The notes: a model not told the origin generated them from the sequence alone. A stretch of 64,000 nucleotides of DNA from Fodinibius halophilus (GCF_011059105.1 NZ_JAALLS010000011.1:1-64000); one strand, 5' to 3'; numbered from the stretch's first letter, positions 44,575 through 53,933 are shown. Made by a program: numbers and translations.

Positions 44575-44593
44575 TCCCGTATATTCAACAATC

Positions 44594-44875
44594 ATGGCAA
44601 CGAAAAAGAGACTGTCATATCGCCTCGACCGGCTGCCGGTTATTTATCCTTATAACCGCAGGGCGGATAATAATATCCAATTGGGAGATTTGGTTTATTA
44701 TGGACCGTGTCCCGAGTATTATGGTATTGGAGAAGTAGTCCGTTCTATGGATGGATACTGTATTGTTGATTTTCGGCGCACCGGTCGGTTGAATATCGAG
44801 AAAGATGCTATGGCAACAAAGTATTTGATTCCCATCCACAAGCTAAACTTGGGGCATATTCTAAAGAGCACGTAA
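44594..44875 (+). CDS. Small conserved-looking protein of unknown function
   Basis: 93 residues from the ATG at 44594, basic, with an SH3- or KOW-like beta pattern (GDLVYYGPCPEYYGIGEVVR, DGYCIVDFRRTGRLNIEKD). No named family. It begins 19 bases after the tsaE stop and is probably cotranscribed. The beta-rich core resembles small nucleic-acid-binding or CarD-like modules, but that is only a visual impression. Confidence 0.7.
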   Translation: MATKKRLSYRLDRLPVIYPYNRRADNNIQLGDLVYYGPCPEYYGIGEVVRSMDGYCIVDFRRTGRLNIEKDAMATKYLIPIHKLNLGHILKST

Positions 44876-44879
44876 CTGT

Positions 44880-46310
44880 CTATTCTTTGATAAATTCGGT
44901 CTCTTCAAGCAGCTCTCCATTTTTTGTACGGCCCATAATCCATAAAATGATACTAACACCTAGCCCCGGGTAAAAGGGTTCAATGCCAAAATAGGTATAG
45001 TTGTAAGTACCTTCGCTGGTAACGGTGCCAAGAATGAGCCATCCCAGTGATACGGCAATACTACCGATCATGACCGGAAGTACCCAGCCTTTTTTAAGGG
45101 AGAACAGTTTGAGATAAACGCCCAGTACAGGTATCAGCAGCCCCGGAATCATCACCGAACCGATCACATACCAGAGGTCGATAACGCTGGGATAGATGAT
45201 AATCAGTATAATGCCAATGAGTGCAGCAACTAACGTGCTGATACGAGTTAGGGTGTTATTTTTTACGTTGGGAAAGATTTTGACCAGTAAGTCGCGACCG
45301 AGCGTTTGCCCGGAGAGGAAGAGGTAACTGTCGAGGGTAGACATAATGGTCGCCAGCAGGGCCACAAAGAATAATCCTTTTAAGCCGATGGGTAATATTT
45401 CGTTAGCCAGGTAGGGATATACCATGATAGGTTCCGCCAGGTCCCCACCCAAAATAGCAAAGCCATAGATGCCGCTGAATATGGTCAGGAAATCAAAAAC
45501 AGACCAAAGCAAAATGGAGATAAAGATCCCTTTTCTAGCTGTTTTGGGAGATTCAGCCGCGGCGGCGCGCTGGTGAAAGCTGGGATCCACAAAGGTCCAT
45601 AGTGCAATAAAGAACCAAACCAGGATGTACTGCCAGTCGTGCCCTCCTGTAATGTCTTGATAGTTCGCAGGTATCGTCTCCCAGAGCTGTCCGAAGCCAC
45701 CAAACTCTATGCCTGCAAAAATAATGAGGCAAACAAAACCACCGAACATGAGAGTAATCTGGAGCATGTCGGTATGGACGACAGCATTAAATCCGCCAAA
45801 AGCAACATAGGCTACCGAGAATAGGGCCACGGCACTGGCATACCAAAGAAAATGTCCGGTACCTCCGGTGAGGTATTGAAAGATGAGGCCAAGCATCAAA
45901 ATATATGGAGCCGGGCTTACGAGTATAAAAATAGGGATTGCCGAGAAAAGGCCTGCTTTATCTCCATAGAAGTTGCCTACAGCTTCGGGCAGGGAGAGCG
46001 CTTTGTTCATCCGTATTTTGCCGGCAAGGAGCCAGGCAAAAAGGGCTGAGAATACATAAAAGGGGAACCCCAGTATAAGCCAGGTAGAAAGCCCGCTTTG
46101 GTAGCTGAATTCTCCCACGCCTAAAATGCCCCCGTACCATGTAGATACCAGGGTGGCTACAAAGGCAGCCAAGCTCATTTTGCGTCCCGATAATAAAAAT
46201 GATTCTTCATCATCGGTCTGCCAGTCCTTTTGCCAGGTCAGATATACTAAAAATCCAAAATAACTAAGGATAATACCCCAGTCGAAGAGCGTAAATTCTA
46301 GTTCAGCCAA
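44880..46310 (-). CDS. Sodium:solute symporter (SSS family)
   Basis: 476 residues with about 13 membrane helices. SSS-family signs include SLAAFVATLVSTWYGGILGV in helix 2, YVAFGGFNAVVHTDMLQITL, WTFVDPSFHQRAAAA, and ALLATIMSTLDSYLFLSGQT (sodium-site Ser/Thr). The substrate (sugar, amino acid, vitamin or similar) cannot be read off. It is convergent with the tsaE transcription unit. Confidence 0.9.
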   Translation of the reverse strand: MAELEFTLFDWGIILSYFGFLVYLTWQKDWQTDDEESFLLSGRKMSLAAFVATLVSTWYGGILGVGEFSYQSGLSTWLILGFPFYVFSALFAWLLAGKIRMNKALSLPEAVGNFYGDKAGLFSAIPIFILVSPAPYILMLGLIFQYLTGGTGHFLWYASAVALFSVAYVAFGGFNAVVHTDMLQITLMFGGFVCLIIFAGIEFGGFGQLWETIPANYQDITGGHDWQYILVWFFIALWTFVDPSFHQRAAAAESPKTARKGIFISILLWSVFDFLTIFSGIYGFAILGGDLAEPIMVYPYLANEILPIGLKGLFFVALLATIMSTLDSYLFLSGQTLGRDLLVKIFPNVKNNTLTRISTLVAALIGIILIIIYPSVIDLWYVIGSVMIPGLLIPVLGVYLKLFSLKKGWVLPVMIGSIAVSLGWLILGTVTSEGTYNYTYFGIEPFYPGLGVSIILWIMGRTKNGELLEETEFIKE

Positions 46311-46384
46311 TAGGATCTATTTATTTCAAAATGAATGTTAAGATAGCTTGATATATGAAAGCTCCAAAAATAGTGATATCCCGG

Positions 46385-47002
46385 TTATCTGCGGACGAAT
46401 AGAAGCAGGTCTCCTTTTTTATAGGTAATATGTACAGTTTGTTCTACAACTTCGTTTGAAGATCCATCACGCACCCCATTAGTGAGAGACTCATTGGTAA
46501 GCGGGTATTTGAGCCCCTTGGTTGTGACGTTGGTAACTGAACCCGAAAGCGGGAATAGTGAAATGGTCGTTCCTATGGGTAATTCTGTTTTATAGGATGG
46601 GGCGATTAGTTGTGTTTCTCCAAAATTATCTTTCATCACTAGCGATTGAAAGCTGGAGTTGAATTGCTTGAGTACAGATAGGTTTTTTAACGTTTGGTCA
46701 AGCCGGTGTCCCGTTGCCCCCAAAATATGTATGTGTGTTCCTCCTTTTTTGCGGGCATAGGTTAATGCTTTTTCAAGGTCATTATGTTCTTGGTCTGGTC
46801 GGCTTATAACTTCGTACGGTTCGTTTGCCAAAGGTTCGTAACTGTCCAGGTCTCCGATTACTACATCCGGCAGGGTATTAAAATTTTGAGCTATATTGGC
46901 CCCGCCGTCAGCGGCAATAAAGGAGTCTGCCTGCGCGAAATTATCATGGAATAAAGCCCTGCTGGGAGGACATCCATTGCAAAGAATGAGAACTTTTTTC
47001 AT
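46385..47002 (-). CDS. thiN: Thiamine pyrophosphokinase
   Basis: 205 residues. TPK catalytic domain with ILCNGCPPSRALF, FIAADGGANIAQNF, VVIGDLDSYEP, and a following segment HNDLEKALTYARKKGG, then a beta-rich thiamine-binding C-terminal domain (ISLFPLSGSVTNVTTKGLKY). It converts thiamine directly to the pyrophosphate with ATP. Together with thiL at 21.4 kb, the cell has both the salvage and biosynthetic last steps. No TPP riboswitch is seen in front of it. Confidence 0.9.
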   Translation of the reverse strand: MKKVLILCNGCPPSRALFHDNFAQADSFIAADGGANIAQNFNTLPDVVIGDLDSYEPLANEPYEVISRPDQEHNDLEKALTYARKKGGTHIHILGATGHRLDQTLKNLSVLKQFNSSFQSLVMKDNFGETQLIAPSYKTELPIGTTISLFPLSGSVTNVTTKGLKYPLTNESLTNGVRDGSSNEVVEQTVHITYKKGDLLLFVRR

Positions 47003-47152
47003 TAATAAGTGCGTTAGTGTTGTTCTAATGGGGAATTTTCACTTAATAATACAATAATATGCAATCAGATTTTATTGAGAAAAAAATATTGCTTTCTTCG
47101 CTGCTATACCCCATTTTATTAAGCTTATTTTTCGCGGTTTAACCCCGTTATC

Positions 47153-48136
47153 ATGTTTGAAGAACTCATTCAAAAATTAAAACAATACGATACCGTAGGG
47201 GTATTTTCTCATATACGCCCGGATGGTGATTGTATTGGTGCGCAAATAGCAACATGTTTATGGTTGCAAAAGAATGATATAGAAGTATATGGGTTCAATG
47301 ATGATGATGTGCCGCTTAATCTCCAGTGGTTGGCTGAGTACTTTCCTATCCAGAAGCCCGATGAAAAGACATTGAATAAATGCGATGCCTTTATTGTGCT
47401 GGATGGAAATTCACCTAAACGGTTTGGCAGTTATTCGGATTATATTCAAGATTATCCGAAGCCATCGTTTATGGTTGATCATCACCCGGATCCTCATGAC
47501 GGCTTTGATCTTACTATTTCAGTCGAAAAAGCGTCGTCGACCTGTGAGCTTATTTTTCATCTCTTTCTACAAAATGATGTGACTCAGGTTGATGAAAAGG
47601 TAGCGAAAGCTCTTTATACCGGTATTCTTACTGACACGGGCTCGCTGCAGTATGATAGCGTAACGCCCGAAACAATGAATATCGCTTCTGAGTTGCTACG
47701 GCTTGGCGAATTTCGCCCTAACGAAGTGGCAGAACAGGTGTTTTCGAATAAAAGCTTGAACCAGCTCCATCTTCTGAGTAAGGCTATGGGCACAATTGAG
47801 TTATTCGAGGACAATCAGATCGCGGTGATGTACGTTACGGAAGAGATGCTGGAAGAAACGAATACAACAAATGACGATTGCGAAGGTTTTGTAGCCTACC
47901 CCTTGAGTGTAGCCGGTATTAAAGCGGCGATATTATTTAAAGCACTCGGCGATGGGGTTAAAATGAGTTTACGCTCAAAGAGTAATGACGTAAATGTTAA
48001 TAAATGGGCTCGCAAAATTGGAGGCGGCGGACATAAGAAAGCATCCGGTGCATGGCACCCCGGCCCGCTCGAAAAAGCAATCGAAGAAGTTGTTGAGATC
48101 GGTTCAGATCAGCTTGTTAGTATAGACAAGCCGTAA
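47153..48136 (+). CDS. nrnA: Bifunctional oligoribonuclease / pAp phosphatase (DHH family)
   Basis: 327 residues. The DHH domain has SHIRPDGDCIGAQIA, FIVLDGNSPKRFG, VDHHPDPHD and LYTGILTDTGSLQY, which carry the manganese ligands. DHHA1 ends GGGGHKKASGAWHPGPLEKA. NrnA degrades nanoRNAs and converts 3'-phosphoadenosine 5'-phosphate to AMP, the latter a by-product of sulfate reduction (cysH lies 2.3 kb downstream). It is followed after 17 bases by the HtrA-type gene. Confidence 0.9.
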   Translation: MFEELIQKLKQYDTVGVFSHIRPDGDCIGAQIATCLWLQKNDIEVYGFNDDDVPLNLQWLAEYFPIQKPDEKTLNKCDAFIVLDGNSPKRFGSYSDYIQDYPKPSFMVDHHPDPHDGFDLTISVEKASSTCELIFHLFLQNDVTQVDEKVAKALYTGILTDTGSLQYDSVTPETMNIASELLRLGEFRPNEVAEQVFSNKSLNQLHLLSKAMGTIELFEDNQIAVMYVTEEMLEETNTTNDDCEGFVAYPLSVAGIKAAILFKALGDGVKMSLRSKSNDVNVNKWARKIGGGGHKKASGAWHPGPLEKAIEEVVEIGSDQLVSIDKP

Positions 48137-48153
48137 TAAAAGCCTTTTTTACG

Positions 48154-49413
48154 ATGAATAAGCGCGCAATTAGTATATCTGTAGTTCTGCTATCTATAAT
48201 CTTTTTATTAGCGGGATGTGAAGATGAAGAGGCCTATCCCCAAAAGAGGTCGGGAGAAAGGGGATCACAAGCATCCGGGGCACGCCTTTCCAGTATTGTT
48301 GTAGATTCAGCGGCAGAACAACCTCCCACGGTCGATTCGGGACAAGTGCAGCGAGTACAGTCCCAAAAGCCACAAAATACAAACCCTCAAATTAATAACA
48401 GTCGCCGAAATGCCATTACAAGGGCTGTTAGAAAGGTGAGTCCGGCGGTGGTAAGCATTACCGTTACTGAAATGGTAAAAGGCGGTCGCCGGTTGGCTTT
48501 TGATGAATATATGAATCGCTTTTTTTCCGTACCCATAGAGCGGGAGGTAAGCAGCATGGGATCAGGCTTTATTATTAATAGGGATGGTTGGGTGGTGACT
48601 AATCAGCATGTAGCCAATGAGAATGCGAAAAAGGTAGTAGTTTCCATGACCGACGGTTCTCAATATGAAGCTAAAGTATTGGGGTCCGATGAGCTTGCTG
48701 ATTTATCTCTGCTCAAAATTAAGGCTGACCGAAAATTCCCCTTTGCTGAGTTTGGAAACTCCGACAGTGTATTGGTGGGGGAGTGGTCACTGGCAGTAGG
48801 TAATCCTTTTGGTTTGTTTGAAGCTGCACAACCATCTGTGACGGTAGGCGTAGTGAGTGCGCTGCATCGCGATTTTCGTCCCAATCCAAACGAGCCTCGC
48901 GTATATATTGATATGATACAAACCGATGCCTCAATTAACCGTGGAAATTCGGGTGGGCCATTGGTAGATAGTAATGGAAAGGTTATTGGGGTGAATACAT
49001 TCATCTTTACCGGTGGAACCAGTGCCGGGAATGTAGGGCTCGGTTTTGCTATCCCCAGTAATAGGGTGCAAAAGATTATCCGCCAGTTGGCAACAACCGG
49101 AGAAGTTCACCTTTCATACGACCCCGGTTTTAGTACTATTGAAATGACTTATCAACTAGCTGCAAAGTATGGTTTGCCGGCGCGTATGGGATTGTTGGTG
49201 AATAATGTAAATAGGGATGGACCAGCTTTTGAGGCGGGTATAGTACCGGGTGATATTATTATTAAAATTGGTAATGAGCGTGTGCAGAGTAAGATGCACG
49301 GGCAGGCATTATTTAGAGAGTATGAAGAGGGCGATTCTATGCGCGTGGAACTGCTTCGTGATCAAAAACGCTACGAAACCAAGATGTATTTGCGAAAAAA
49401 AGTTAAGGAGTAA
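48154..49413 (+). CDS. HtrA/DegP-type serine protease, lipoprotein
   Basis: 419 residues. The lipobox FLLAGC gives a lipid-anchored Cys22 instead of a free periplasmic enzyme. A polar Gln/Ser-rich linker (about 25-85) leads to the trypsin-like domain with His152 (VVTNQHVANE), Asp183 (ADLSLLKIK) and Ser256 (NRGNSGGPL). One PDZ domain follows (LLVNNVNRDGPAFEAGIVPG, FREYEEGDSMRVELLRDQKR). It handles misfolded envelope proteins. A strong hairpin terminator follows. Confidence 0.9.
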   Translation: MNKRAISISVVLLSIIFLLAGCEDEEAYPQKRSGERGSQASGARLSSIVVDSAAEQPPTVDSGQVQRVQSQKPQNTNPQINNSRRNAITRAVRKVSPAVVSITVTEMVKGGRRLAFDEYMNRFFSVPIEREVSSMGSGFIINRDGWVVTNQHVANENAKKVVVSMTDGSQYEAKVLGSDELADLSLLKIKADRKFPFAEFGNSDSVLVGEWSLAVGNPFGLFEAAQPSVTVGVVSALHRDFRPNPNEPRVYIDMIQTDASINRGNSGGPLVDSNGKVIGVNTFIFTGGTSAGNVGLGFAIPSNRVQKIIRQLATTGEVHLSYDPGFSTIEMTYQLAAKYGLPARMGLLVNNVNRDGPAFEAGIVPGDIIIKIGNERVQSKMHGQALFREYEEGDSMRVELLRDQKRYETKMYLRKKVKE

Positions 49414-49545
49414 GTTTGGTTAGTGCTTTAGTGATTCAGTAACTGAGTTGCAAAGCGATAAAGCAGACCGTGGACTGTTGGGCTATTTATGAAGTCACCC
49501 TTCAAGGGGGAGCAGTCAGGTGTTTCAATATTCAGTGTTTACACC

Positions 49546-49572
49546 ATAGCGCAAGCGTCACGCTTGTGCTAT
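49546..49572. repeat. Imperfect palindrome (REP-like hairpin)
   Basis: ATAGCGCAAGCG, TCA, CGCTTGTGCTAT: 12-base arms with one G-T wobble around a 3-base loop. It precedes the terminator at 49583 with nothing coding around it. It resembles dispersed extragenic palindromes, though no second copy was seen in the window. Confidence 0.5.
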
Positions 49573-49582
49573 TTGCTTCTTC

Positions 49583-49615
49583 AAACCCCCGGCACTTTGA
49601 AAGTGCCGGGGGTTT
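49583..49615. terminator. Strong bidirectional terminator
   Basis: AAACCCCCGGCACTTT (49583-49598) pairs with AAAGTGCCGGGGGTTT (49600-49615): a 16-base perfect stem with A- and T-rich ends that serve both strands. It separates the HtrA-type gene from the convergent enoyl-CoA hydratase gene ending at 49623. Confidence 0.85.
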
Positions 49616-49622
49616 TGTCTCC

Positions 49623-50384
49623 TTAGTTATCTTTCCTCTGCAGAAACTTTTCTACTCGTTGTTCGTGTAGGTCGCTTTCCCAGAACTCGGCAAAAGTATC
49701 GAGTTCGGCGTCTATAGCTTCCCAACGTGCTTTCGTGGTACGCATAGCTCCTTCCTTTAAGTTTTTAATAAATGGGCGGTCGTTCTTGCTCATCTTTTTA
49801 GCCCAGCTCAAAGCCTGTTCTTGCAATTTATCGGGCGGTGCTGTTCGGTCGATCAGCTTATGGCGGAGAGCTGATTCTGTATCTACAATTTTAGCCTCAG
49901 CCAGCCACTGCAGGGCTGTAGAGCGGCCCACTTTTTCTACCAGTCTTGTTAGACCGCCCCAGCCGGGAGGCAGGTAGAATTTGCCCTGGGTAAAGCCAAA
50001 GGTGGCCTCTTCTGATGCGATTCGAAAATCAAAGGCGAGCATTATCTCACAGCCGCCCCCATAGGCGGGAGCGTTAATGGCTGCGATCGTCCAGCAGGGC
50101 AATTGTTCTATTCGCTTCAAGATAGTGAGCATGCGTTTTGCCATTGGTTTGGCTTCTTCTGCCGTTTTTATCGTATGGAATTCTTTGAGATCTCCGCCTG
50201 AGATAAAAGAGTCATCACCTTCACCTGTAAAAATAAGGCAGCGAATATCAGTATTCGCCTCCATTTCGTCGAGTAATTCCTCTAATGCATCCATCACCGC
50301 AAAGTTAATTGCATTATGGGAAGAGGGACGATTAATTATTACTTGACAAATATGTCTATTTTGTTCGACTTTTAGGACGCTCAC
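49623..50384 (-). CDS. Enoyl-CoA hydratase/isomerase family protein
   Basis: 253 residues with the crotonase fold: INRPSSHNAINFAVMDAL, the oxyanion hole EGDDSFISGGDLKEFHTIKT, and INAPAYGGGCEIMLAFDFRI. The catalytic-position segment FGFTQGKFYLPPGWGGLTRL carries one glutamate-equivalent position as Lys-Phe, so the activity (hydratase, isomerase or other) is uncertain. It stands alone. The protein is probably involved in fatty acid or amino acid breakdown. Confidence 0.87.
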   Translation of the reverse strand: MSVLKVEQNRHICQVIINRPSSHNAINFAVMDALEELLDEMEANTDIRCLIFTGEGDDSFISGGDLKEFHTIKTAEEAKPMAKRMLTILKRIEQLPCWTIAAINAPAYGGGCEIMLAFDFRIASEEATFGFTQGKFYLPPGWGGLTRLVEKVGRSTALQWLAEAKIVDTESALRHKLIDRTAPPDKLQEQALSWAKKMSKNDRPFIKNLKEGAMRTTKARWEAIDAELDTFAEFWESDLHEQRVEKFLQRKDN

Positions 50385-50448
50385 TGTTAGGTTGTGTTTT
50401 GTTTAGAAGTACTATTCTGATATACAGTTTTAATAAATTTGAATCTAT

Positions 50449-51105
50449 ATGTATCTCGTTAATAAAGAAAAGATAAATAAATCATTATCGGCAAAAATAG
50501 TTGATGCACGGGTAGCACAAGTGTTTAATTCATTCGGGGATGTGTTAGTCACTTCTTCATTTGGCACAACCTCGGCTGTACTGTTGCATATTGTGAGTCG
50601 AGTCAGGCCCAATTGTCCAATCTATTTTATCGATACGGGATATCACTTTAAAGAGACGATTCGCTATAAAAAGCGGTTGTCACGCTTGCTGGGACTTAAT
50701 GTGGTCGATTTGCGGCCTGATCCGGCTGATCATTCCATGACCGATAAGAACCAACTTTGGTCACAGGACCCCGATCAATGCTGCCATATCAATAAGGTGG
50801 AGCCGCTGAGCAGGGTAAAGGAGAAGTATAAGGTATGGATGTCGGGCCTTATCGGGTTTCAAAATCGCAATAGAAGTGACCTGGAGATTGTTGATGAGGA
50901 GGCCGATATAATCAAGTTCCACCCCCTGATTGATTGGAATACTTCGCTGGTGGAAGAGTATATGGAGTCGCACAGCCTGCCTCAGCATCCGCTCAAAGAC
51001 AAGGGGTATCACTCTATTGGTTGTACGCACTGTACGGTAGCTGGGGCCGGCAGAAATGGCCGGTGGAGTGATAGCGGGAAGACCGAATGCGGGTTACATA
51101 AATAG
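50449..51105 (+). CDS. cysH: Phosphoadenylyl- or adenylyl-sulfate reductase
   Basis: 218 residues. PP-loop-type domain (LVTSSFGTTSAVLLHIVSRV, FIDTGYHFKETIRY), WMSGLIGFQNRNRSDLEIV, and the C-terminal catalytic Cys in TECGLHK. Two cysteine pairs, DQCCHINKVEP and GCTHCTVA, supply the four ligands of a [4Fe-4S] cluster, the mark of enzymes that reduce adenosine 5'-phosphosulfate. It makes sulfite for cysteine synthesis; no other assimilatory sulfate gene is adjacent. Confidence 0.92.
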   Translation: MYLVNKEKINKSLSAKIVDARVAQVFNSFGDVLVTSSFGTTSAVLLHIVSRVRPNCPIYFIDTGYHFKETIRYKKRLSRLLGLNVVDLRPDPADHSMTDKNQLWSQDPDQCCHINKVEPLSRVKEKYKVWMSGLIGFQNRNRSDLEIVDEEADIIKFHPLIDWNTSLVEEYMESHSLPQHPLKDKGYHSIGCTHCTVAGAGRNGRWSDSGKTECGLHK

Positions 51106-51129
51106 TTTTGTAGAATTGAACCGTTTGCC

Positions 51130-51167
51130 CCTGACTTCTCTTCCGGGAGATCGGTAGAGAAGCCAGG
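51130..51167. repeat. Hairpin between convergent cysH and cutA
   Basis: CCTGACTTCTCT (51130-51141) pairs with AGAGAAGCCAGG (51156-51167) except for one A-C mismatch, with a 14-base loop. It lacks a T-run, but may act as a terminator for both convergent genes. Confidence 0.5.
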
Positions 51168-51202
51168 CGGGCTGGTCATGCTGATACTTTTACCATTAGG
51201 CT

Positions 51203-51562
51203 TTAAATATCATCAATCTCATAGTTGATGGTCTGTCGTTTTGAGTTTTTGATCAGCCATTGTTGGTAATCATCATTTCCTTCTTGTTCGGTAAGCTGTA
51301 GTGAAATAATGCAGGGGCATTCGTAACTGTGTAGTTCTTTTACTCGCTTAGTGAGCTCCTTGACGTTGTGATAAGGAGTCTTAGCAATAAGGATCGTTTC
51401 AGAATCTTCAACAATTTCACCTTTCCAGCGATAGATTGCTTCCATTCCGTCAACAATATTTACACAGGCAGCTAATTTCTCTTCTACCAGTGTGCGACCG
51501 ATCGACTTGGCTTCTTCTTTATCTTTGGTAGTGATGTAGGCAAGACGCAGATTATAGAACAT
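51203..51562 (-). CDS. cutA: Divalent-cation tolerance protein CutA
   Basis: 119 residues, slightly longer than usual. CutA motifs: AYITTKDKEEAKSIGRTLVE, KLAACVNIVDGMEAIYRWKG, ILIAKTPYHNVKELTKRVKE, HSYECPCIISL. The ferredoxin-like trimeric fold is linked to copper and other metal tolerance, with an unclear biochemical role. The C-terminal 15 residues are polar and not typical. Confidence 0.92.
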   Translation of the reverse strand: MFYNLRLAYITTKDKEEAKSIGRTLVEEKLAACVNIVDGMEAIYRWKGEIVEDSETILIAKTPYHNVKELTKRVKELHSYECPCIISLQLTEQEGNDDYQQWLIKNSKRQTINYEIDDI

Positions 51563-51745
51563 GAAAGGCAGTTGTCGGGTTGAGATTTAAGAGGACAGTG
51601 GAAATTACAAAAAAAGCTGAAATGACTCAGGGGCTTTTTTAAAATAGTATTTCCTTCTCAATAGTTGATATCAGTAGAAAAAAACCGTATTTTTCCCGCC
51701 ACCTAAAATCGTGTGGCTTAAATTTATGCTACATTAGTAATACCT

Positions 51746-51828
51746 GCGAGAGTGGCGGAATTGGTAGACGCGCTAGATTTAGGATCTAGTGCCTTTTAGG
51801 CGTGGGGGTTCGAGTCCCCCCTCTCGTA
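51746..51828 (+). tRNA. tRNA-Leu (anticodon TAG)
   Basis: Full cloverleaf: acceptor GCGAGAG with CTCTCGT (first pair G-U), D arm GGCGGAATTGGTAGACGC, anticodon stem CTAGA (51773-51777) with loop TTTAGGA and TCTAG (anticodon TAG at 51780-51782), a long variable arm GTGCCTTTTAGGCGT, and T arm GGGGGTTCGAGTCCCCC. Class II tRNA for CUA/CUN leucine codons. CCA is not fully encoded. It lies 65 bases before tig. Confidence 0.95.
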
Positions 51829-51893
51829 CACATGTTCATATGAATCGTGTCATTCTTACCGTTCTAACTTAAATACCTTTTTGGAGTAGTTCT

Positions 51894-53180
51894 GTGGAAA
51901 TAACTGTAAATGATATCACCTCCGTTGACAAAGAAATTGTAATCTCGGCTGTACGCGAAGATCTGGAGCCGAAGTTTAAGGAAGCCTACAAGAAGTATCG
52001 TGGGCAAATTAATATGCCCGGTTTCCGTCCCGGCAAAGTGCCGATTAAAATTATTAAGAAGCGTTTTGGGGACGAGATCGAGTCGGAAGAGATTAGCAAT
52101 TTTGTTCAAGAAATCTTTGAGGAAAAGGTCGTTCCCGAGCATGAGCCTGTCGGTGAAAGCCAGATGTTGGACCTTACTTGGGAAAACGATGAGCTCGAAG
52201 CTAAGTTTAAGGTTGGGGCACGTCCTGAGTTTGAATTGTCTGAGCTTGAGGAGATCGAAGTAGATCGCCTTGTGCATGATGTGACAGACGAGGAAGTTGA
52301 GGAAGAGATTGATCGTCAGCTACAACAGGCCGGGAACTGGGAAGAGGTCGAAGAAGAGATCGAAGATGATTACCGGGTTACTGTTGATGCTATCCCTGTT
52401 GATGAGGATGGGGAGCTTGACGAAGAAAATAAGGCCGAAGAGGTTATTGATCTGAGTAAGGAAGAGTCTAATGAGTTTCGCGAGGACCTTCTGGGCCGGC
52501 AAACCGGAGATGAAGTAGATGTGGAAATTGGGCACGATGACCATACACACAATTTCCAGTTAATCGTTAAAAAAGTTGAGAAGCCGCATAAGGCTGATCT
52601 TACTGATCAGTTTGCCAAGGAGCAAAGCAACGGAGAAGCCAAAAATGTTGATGAGTACAAAAGCCTGATTAAGAGCCAGATTCAGGATCACTACGATCAG
52701 TCAGCGGATGATCTTTTTAAGAACGATATTATCGATGCGCTTGTTGAAGAACATGAATTTGATGTACCGGATGTATTCGAGAATCAAATTCTTAACCAGT
52801 ATGTAGAACGTGTTAAGCAGCAGTCGCAAGGACAGCTACCTCCCGGCTTCGATGAGGAGGAGTACAAAGAAAATATGGAAGAACGTGCAACACGCGATGC
52901 CATGTGGTTCTTCTTAAATGAAAAGCTGCAAGAAAAATTTGATGATATCGAGATAAAACCCGAAGATATAGATGAGCACTTAGAGGGCGAAGCAGCTCGT
53001 TATGGCATTAGTGTTGACCAAATGCGGAACATGTTTGCTCAAAATCCGCAGCAACTTGAAAGCTTGCGAAAAAGTATCCGTGAGCAGAAAGTGTTTGATA
53101 AGTTGAGAGATGAAGTGGAAGTCAACGAAATTGATAAGGAAGAGTATCAAGAAAAGCATGACGACAAGGTAAAAGCCTAA
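51894..53180 (+). CDS. tig: Trigger factor
   Basis: 428 residues starting at a GTG (51894), with GGAG 9 bases before it. The N-terminal ribosome-binding domain has the signature region YKKYRGQINMPGFRPGKVPI; a PPIase-like middle region (EIEDDYRVTVDAIPVDEDGE) and a long helical C-terminal arm follow. The protein is very acidic, which fits a moderately halophilic organism. It leads the tig-clpP-clpX order conserved in many bacteria. Confidence 0.94.
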   Translation: MEITVNDITSVDKEIVISAVREDLEPKFKEAYKKYRGQINMPGFRPGKVPIKIIKKRFGDEIESEEISNFVQEIFEEKVVPEHEPVGESQMLDLTWENDELEAKFKVGARPEFELSELEEIEVDRLVHDVTDEEVEEEIDRQLQQAGNWEEVEEEIEDDYRVTVDAIPVDEDGELDEENKAEEVIDLSKEESNEFREDLLGRQTGDEVDVEIGHDDHTHNFQLIVKKVEKPHKADLTDQFAKEQSNGEAKNVDEYKSLIKSQIQDHYDQSADDLFKNDIIDALVEEHEFDVPDVFENQILNQYVERVKQQSQGQLPPGFDEEEYKENMEERATRDAMWFFLNEKLQEKFDDIEIKPEDIDEHLEGEAARYGISVDQMRNMFAQNPQQLESLRKSIREQKVFDKLRDEVEVNEIDKEEYQEKHDDKVKA

Positions 53181-53233
53181 GCTTTTGGTTCTCAAGAAGT
53201 GAATTAAATTTCAGATAATTATTATAGCAGTCT

Positions 53234-53899
53234 ATGGATAAGCAACCACTTTACGAAATGCCAAATATTGGAAGCGGTGAAACATCTCGGATCCAAAATA
53301 ACAACTTGGTTCCGATGGTCGTTGAAAAGACGGAACGCGGTGAGCGTGCCTTTGATATTTATTCGCGCTTACTTAAAGATCGGATTATCTTTTTGGGCAC
53401 TCCCATTAATGACGCAGTAGCCAGCTCTATTGTTGCTCAGATATTGTATCTCCAGGCCGAAGATCCTGAAAAAGATATCAATATCTACATCAACAGCCCG
53501 GGCGGTGTTGTTTCTGCGGGTTTGGCTATTTATGATACTATGCAGTATGTAAGTTGTGATATTGTTACTACTTGTGTAGGAATGGCTGCCTCTATGGGAG
53601 CGGTACTGTTAGCCGGTGGCGAATCCGGTAAGCGTAATCTATTGCCCAATGCTCGTGTGATGATTCACCAGCCGTTGGGTGGTGTGCAAGGGCAGGCCAG
53701 TGATATTGAAATTGAAGCACAAGAGATTCTGCGAATTAAGCAGTTACTCTCTGAGATTCTGGCTGAGCACAGTGGCAAAGATGTTGAAACTGTAATGGAA
53801 GATTCGGACCGTAATAAGTGGTTAACTTCGCAGGAAGCAAAAGACTACGGTCTGGTAGATAATATTATGGAGAACGCTAAGAAGAAAGACGAGGAATAG
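53234..53899 (+). CDS. clpP: ATP-dependent Clp protease proteolytic subunit
   Basis: 221 residues. Catalytic Ser120 in [16 protein letters not shown] and His145 in [15 protein letters not shown]; the Asp lies further on. [20 protein letters not shown] is the conserved handle region. N-terminal residues 1-25 are a short extension. It forms the barrel that ClpX feeds. It is 53 bases after tig and 34 before clpX. Confidence 0.96.
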   Translation: MDKQPLYEMPNIGSGETSRIQNNNLVPMVVEKTERGERAFDIYSRLLKDRIIFLGTPINDAVASSIVAQILYLQAEDPEKDINIYINSPGGVVSAGLAIYDTMQYVSCDIVTTCVGMAASMGAVLLAGGESGKRNLLPNARVMIHQPLGGVQGQASDIEIEAQEILRIKQLLSEILAEHSGKDVETVMEDSDRNKWLTSQEAKDYGLVDNIMENAKKKDEE

Positions 53900-53933
53900 T
53901 CAATATAATTAGCATAGAAGTAGGCAAAGTATA

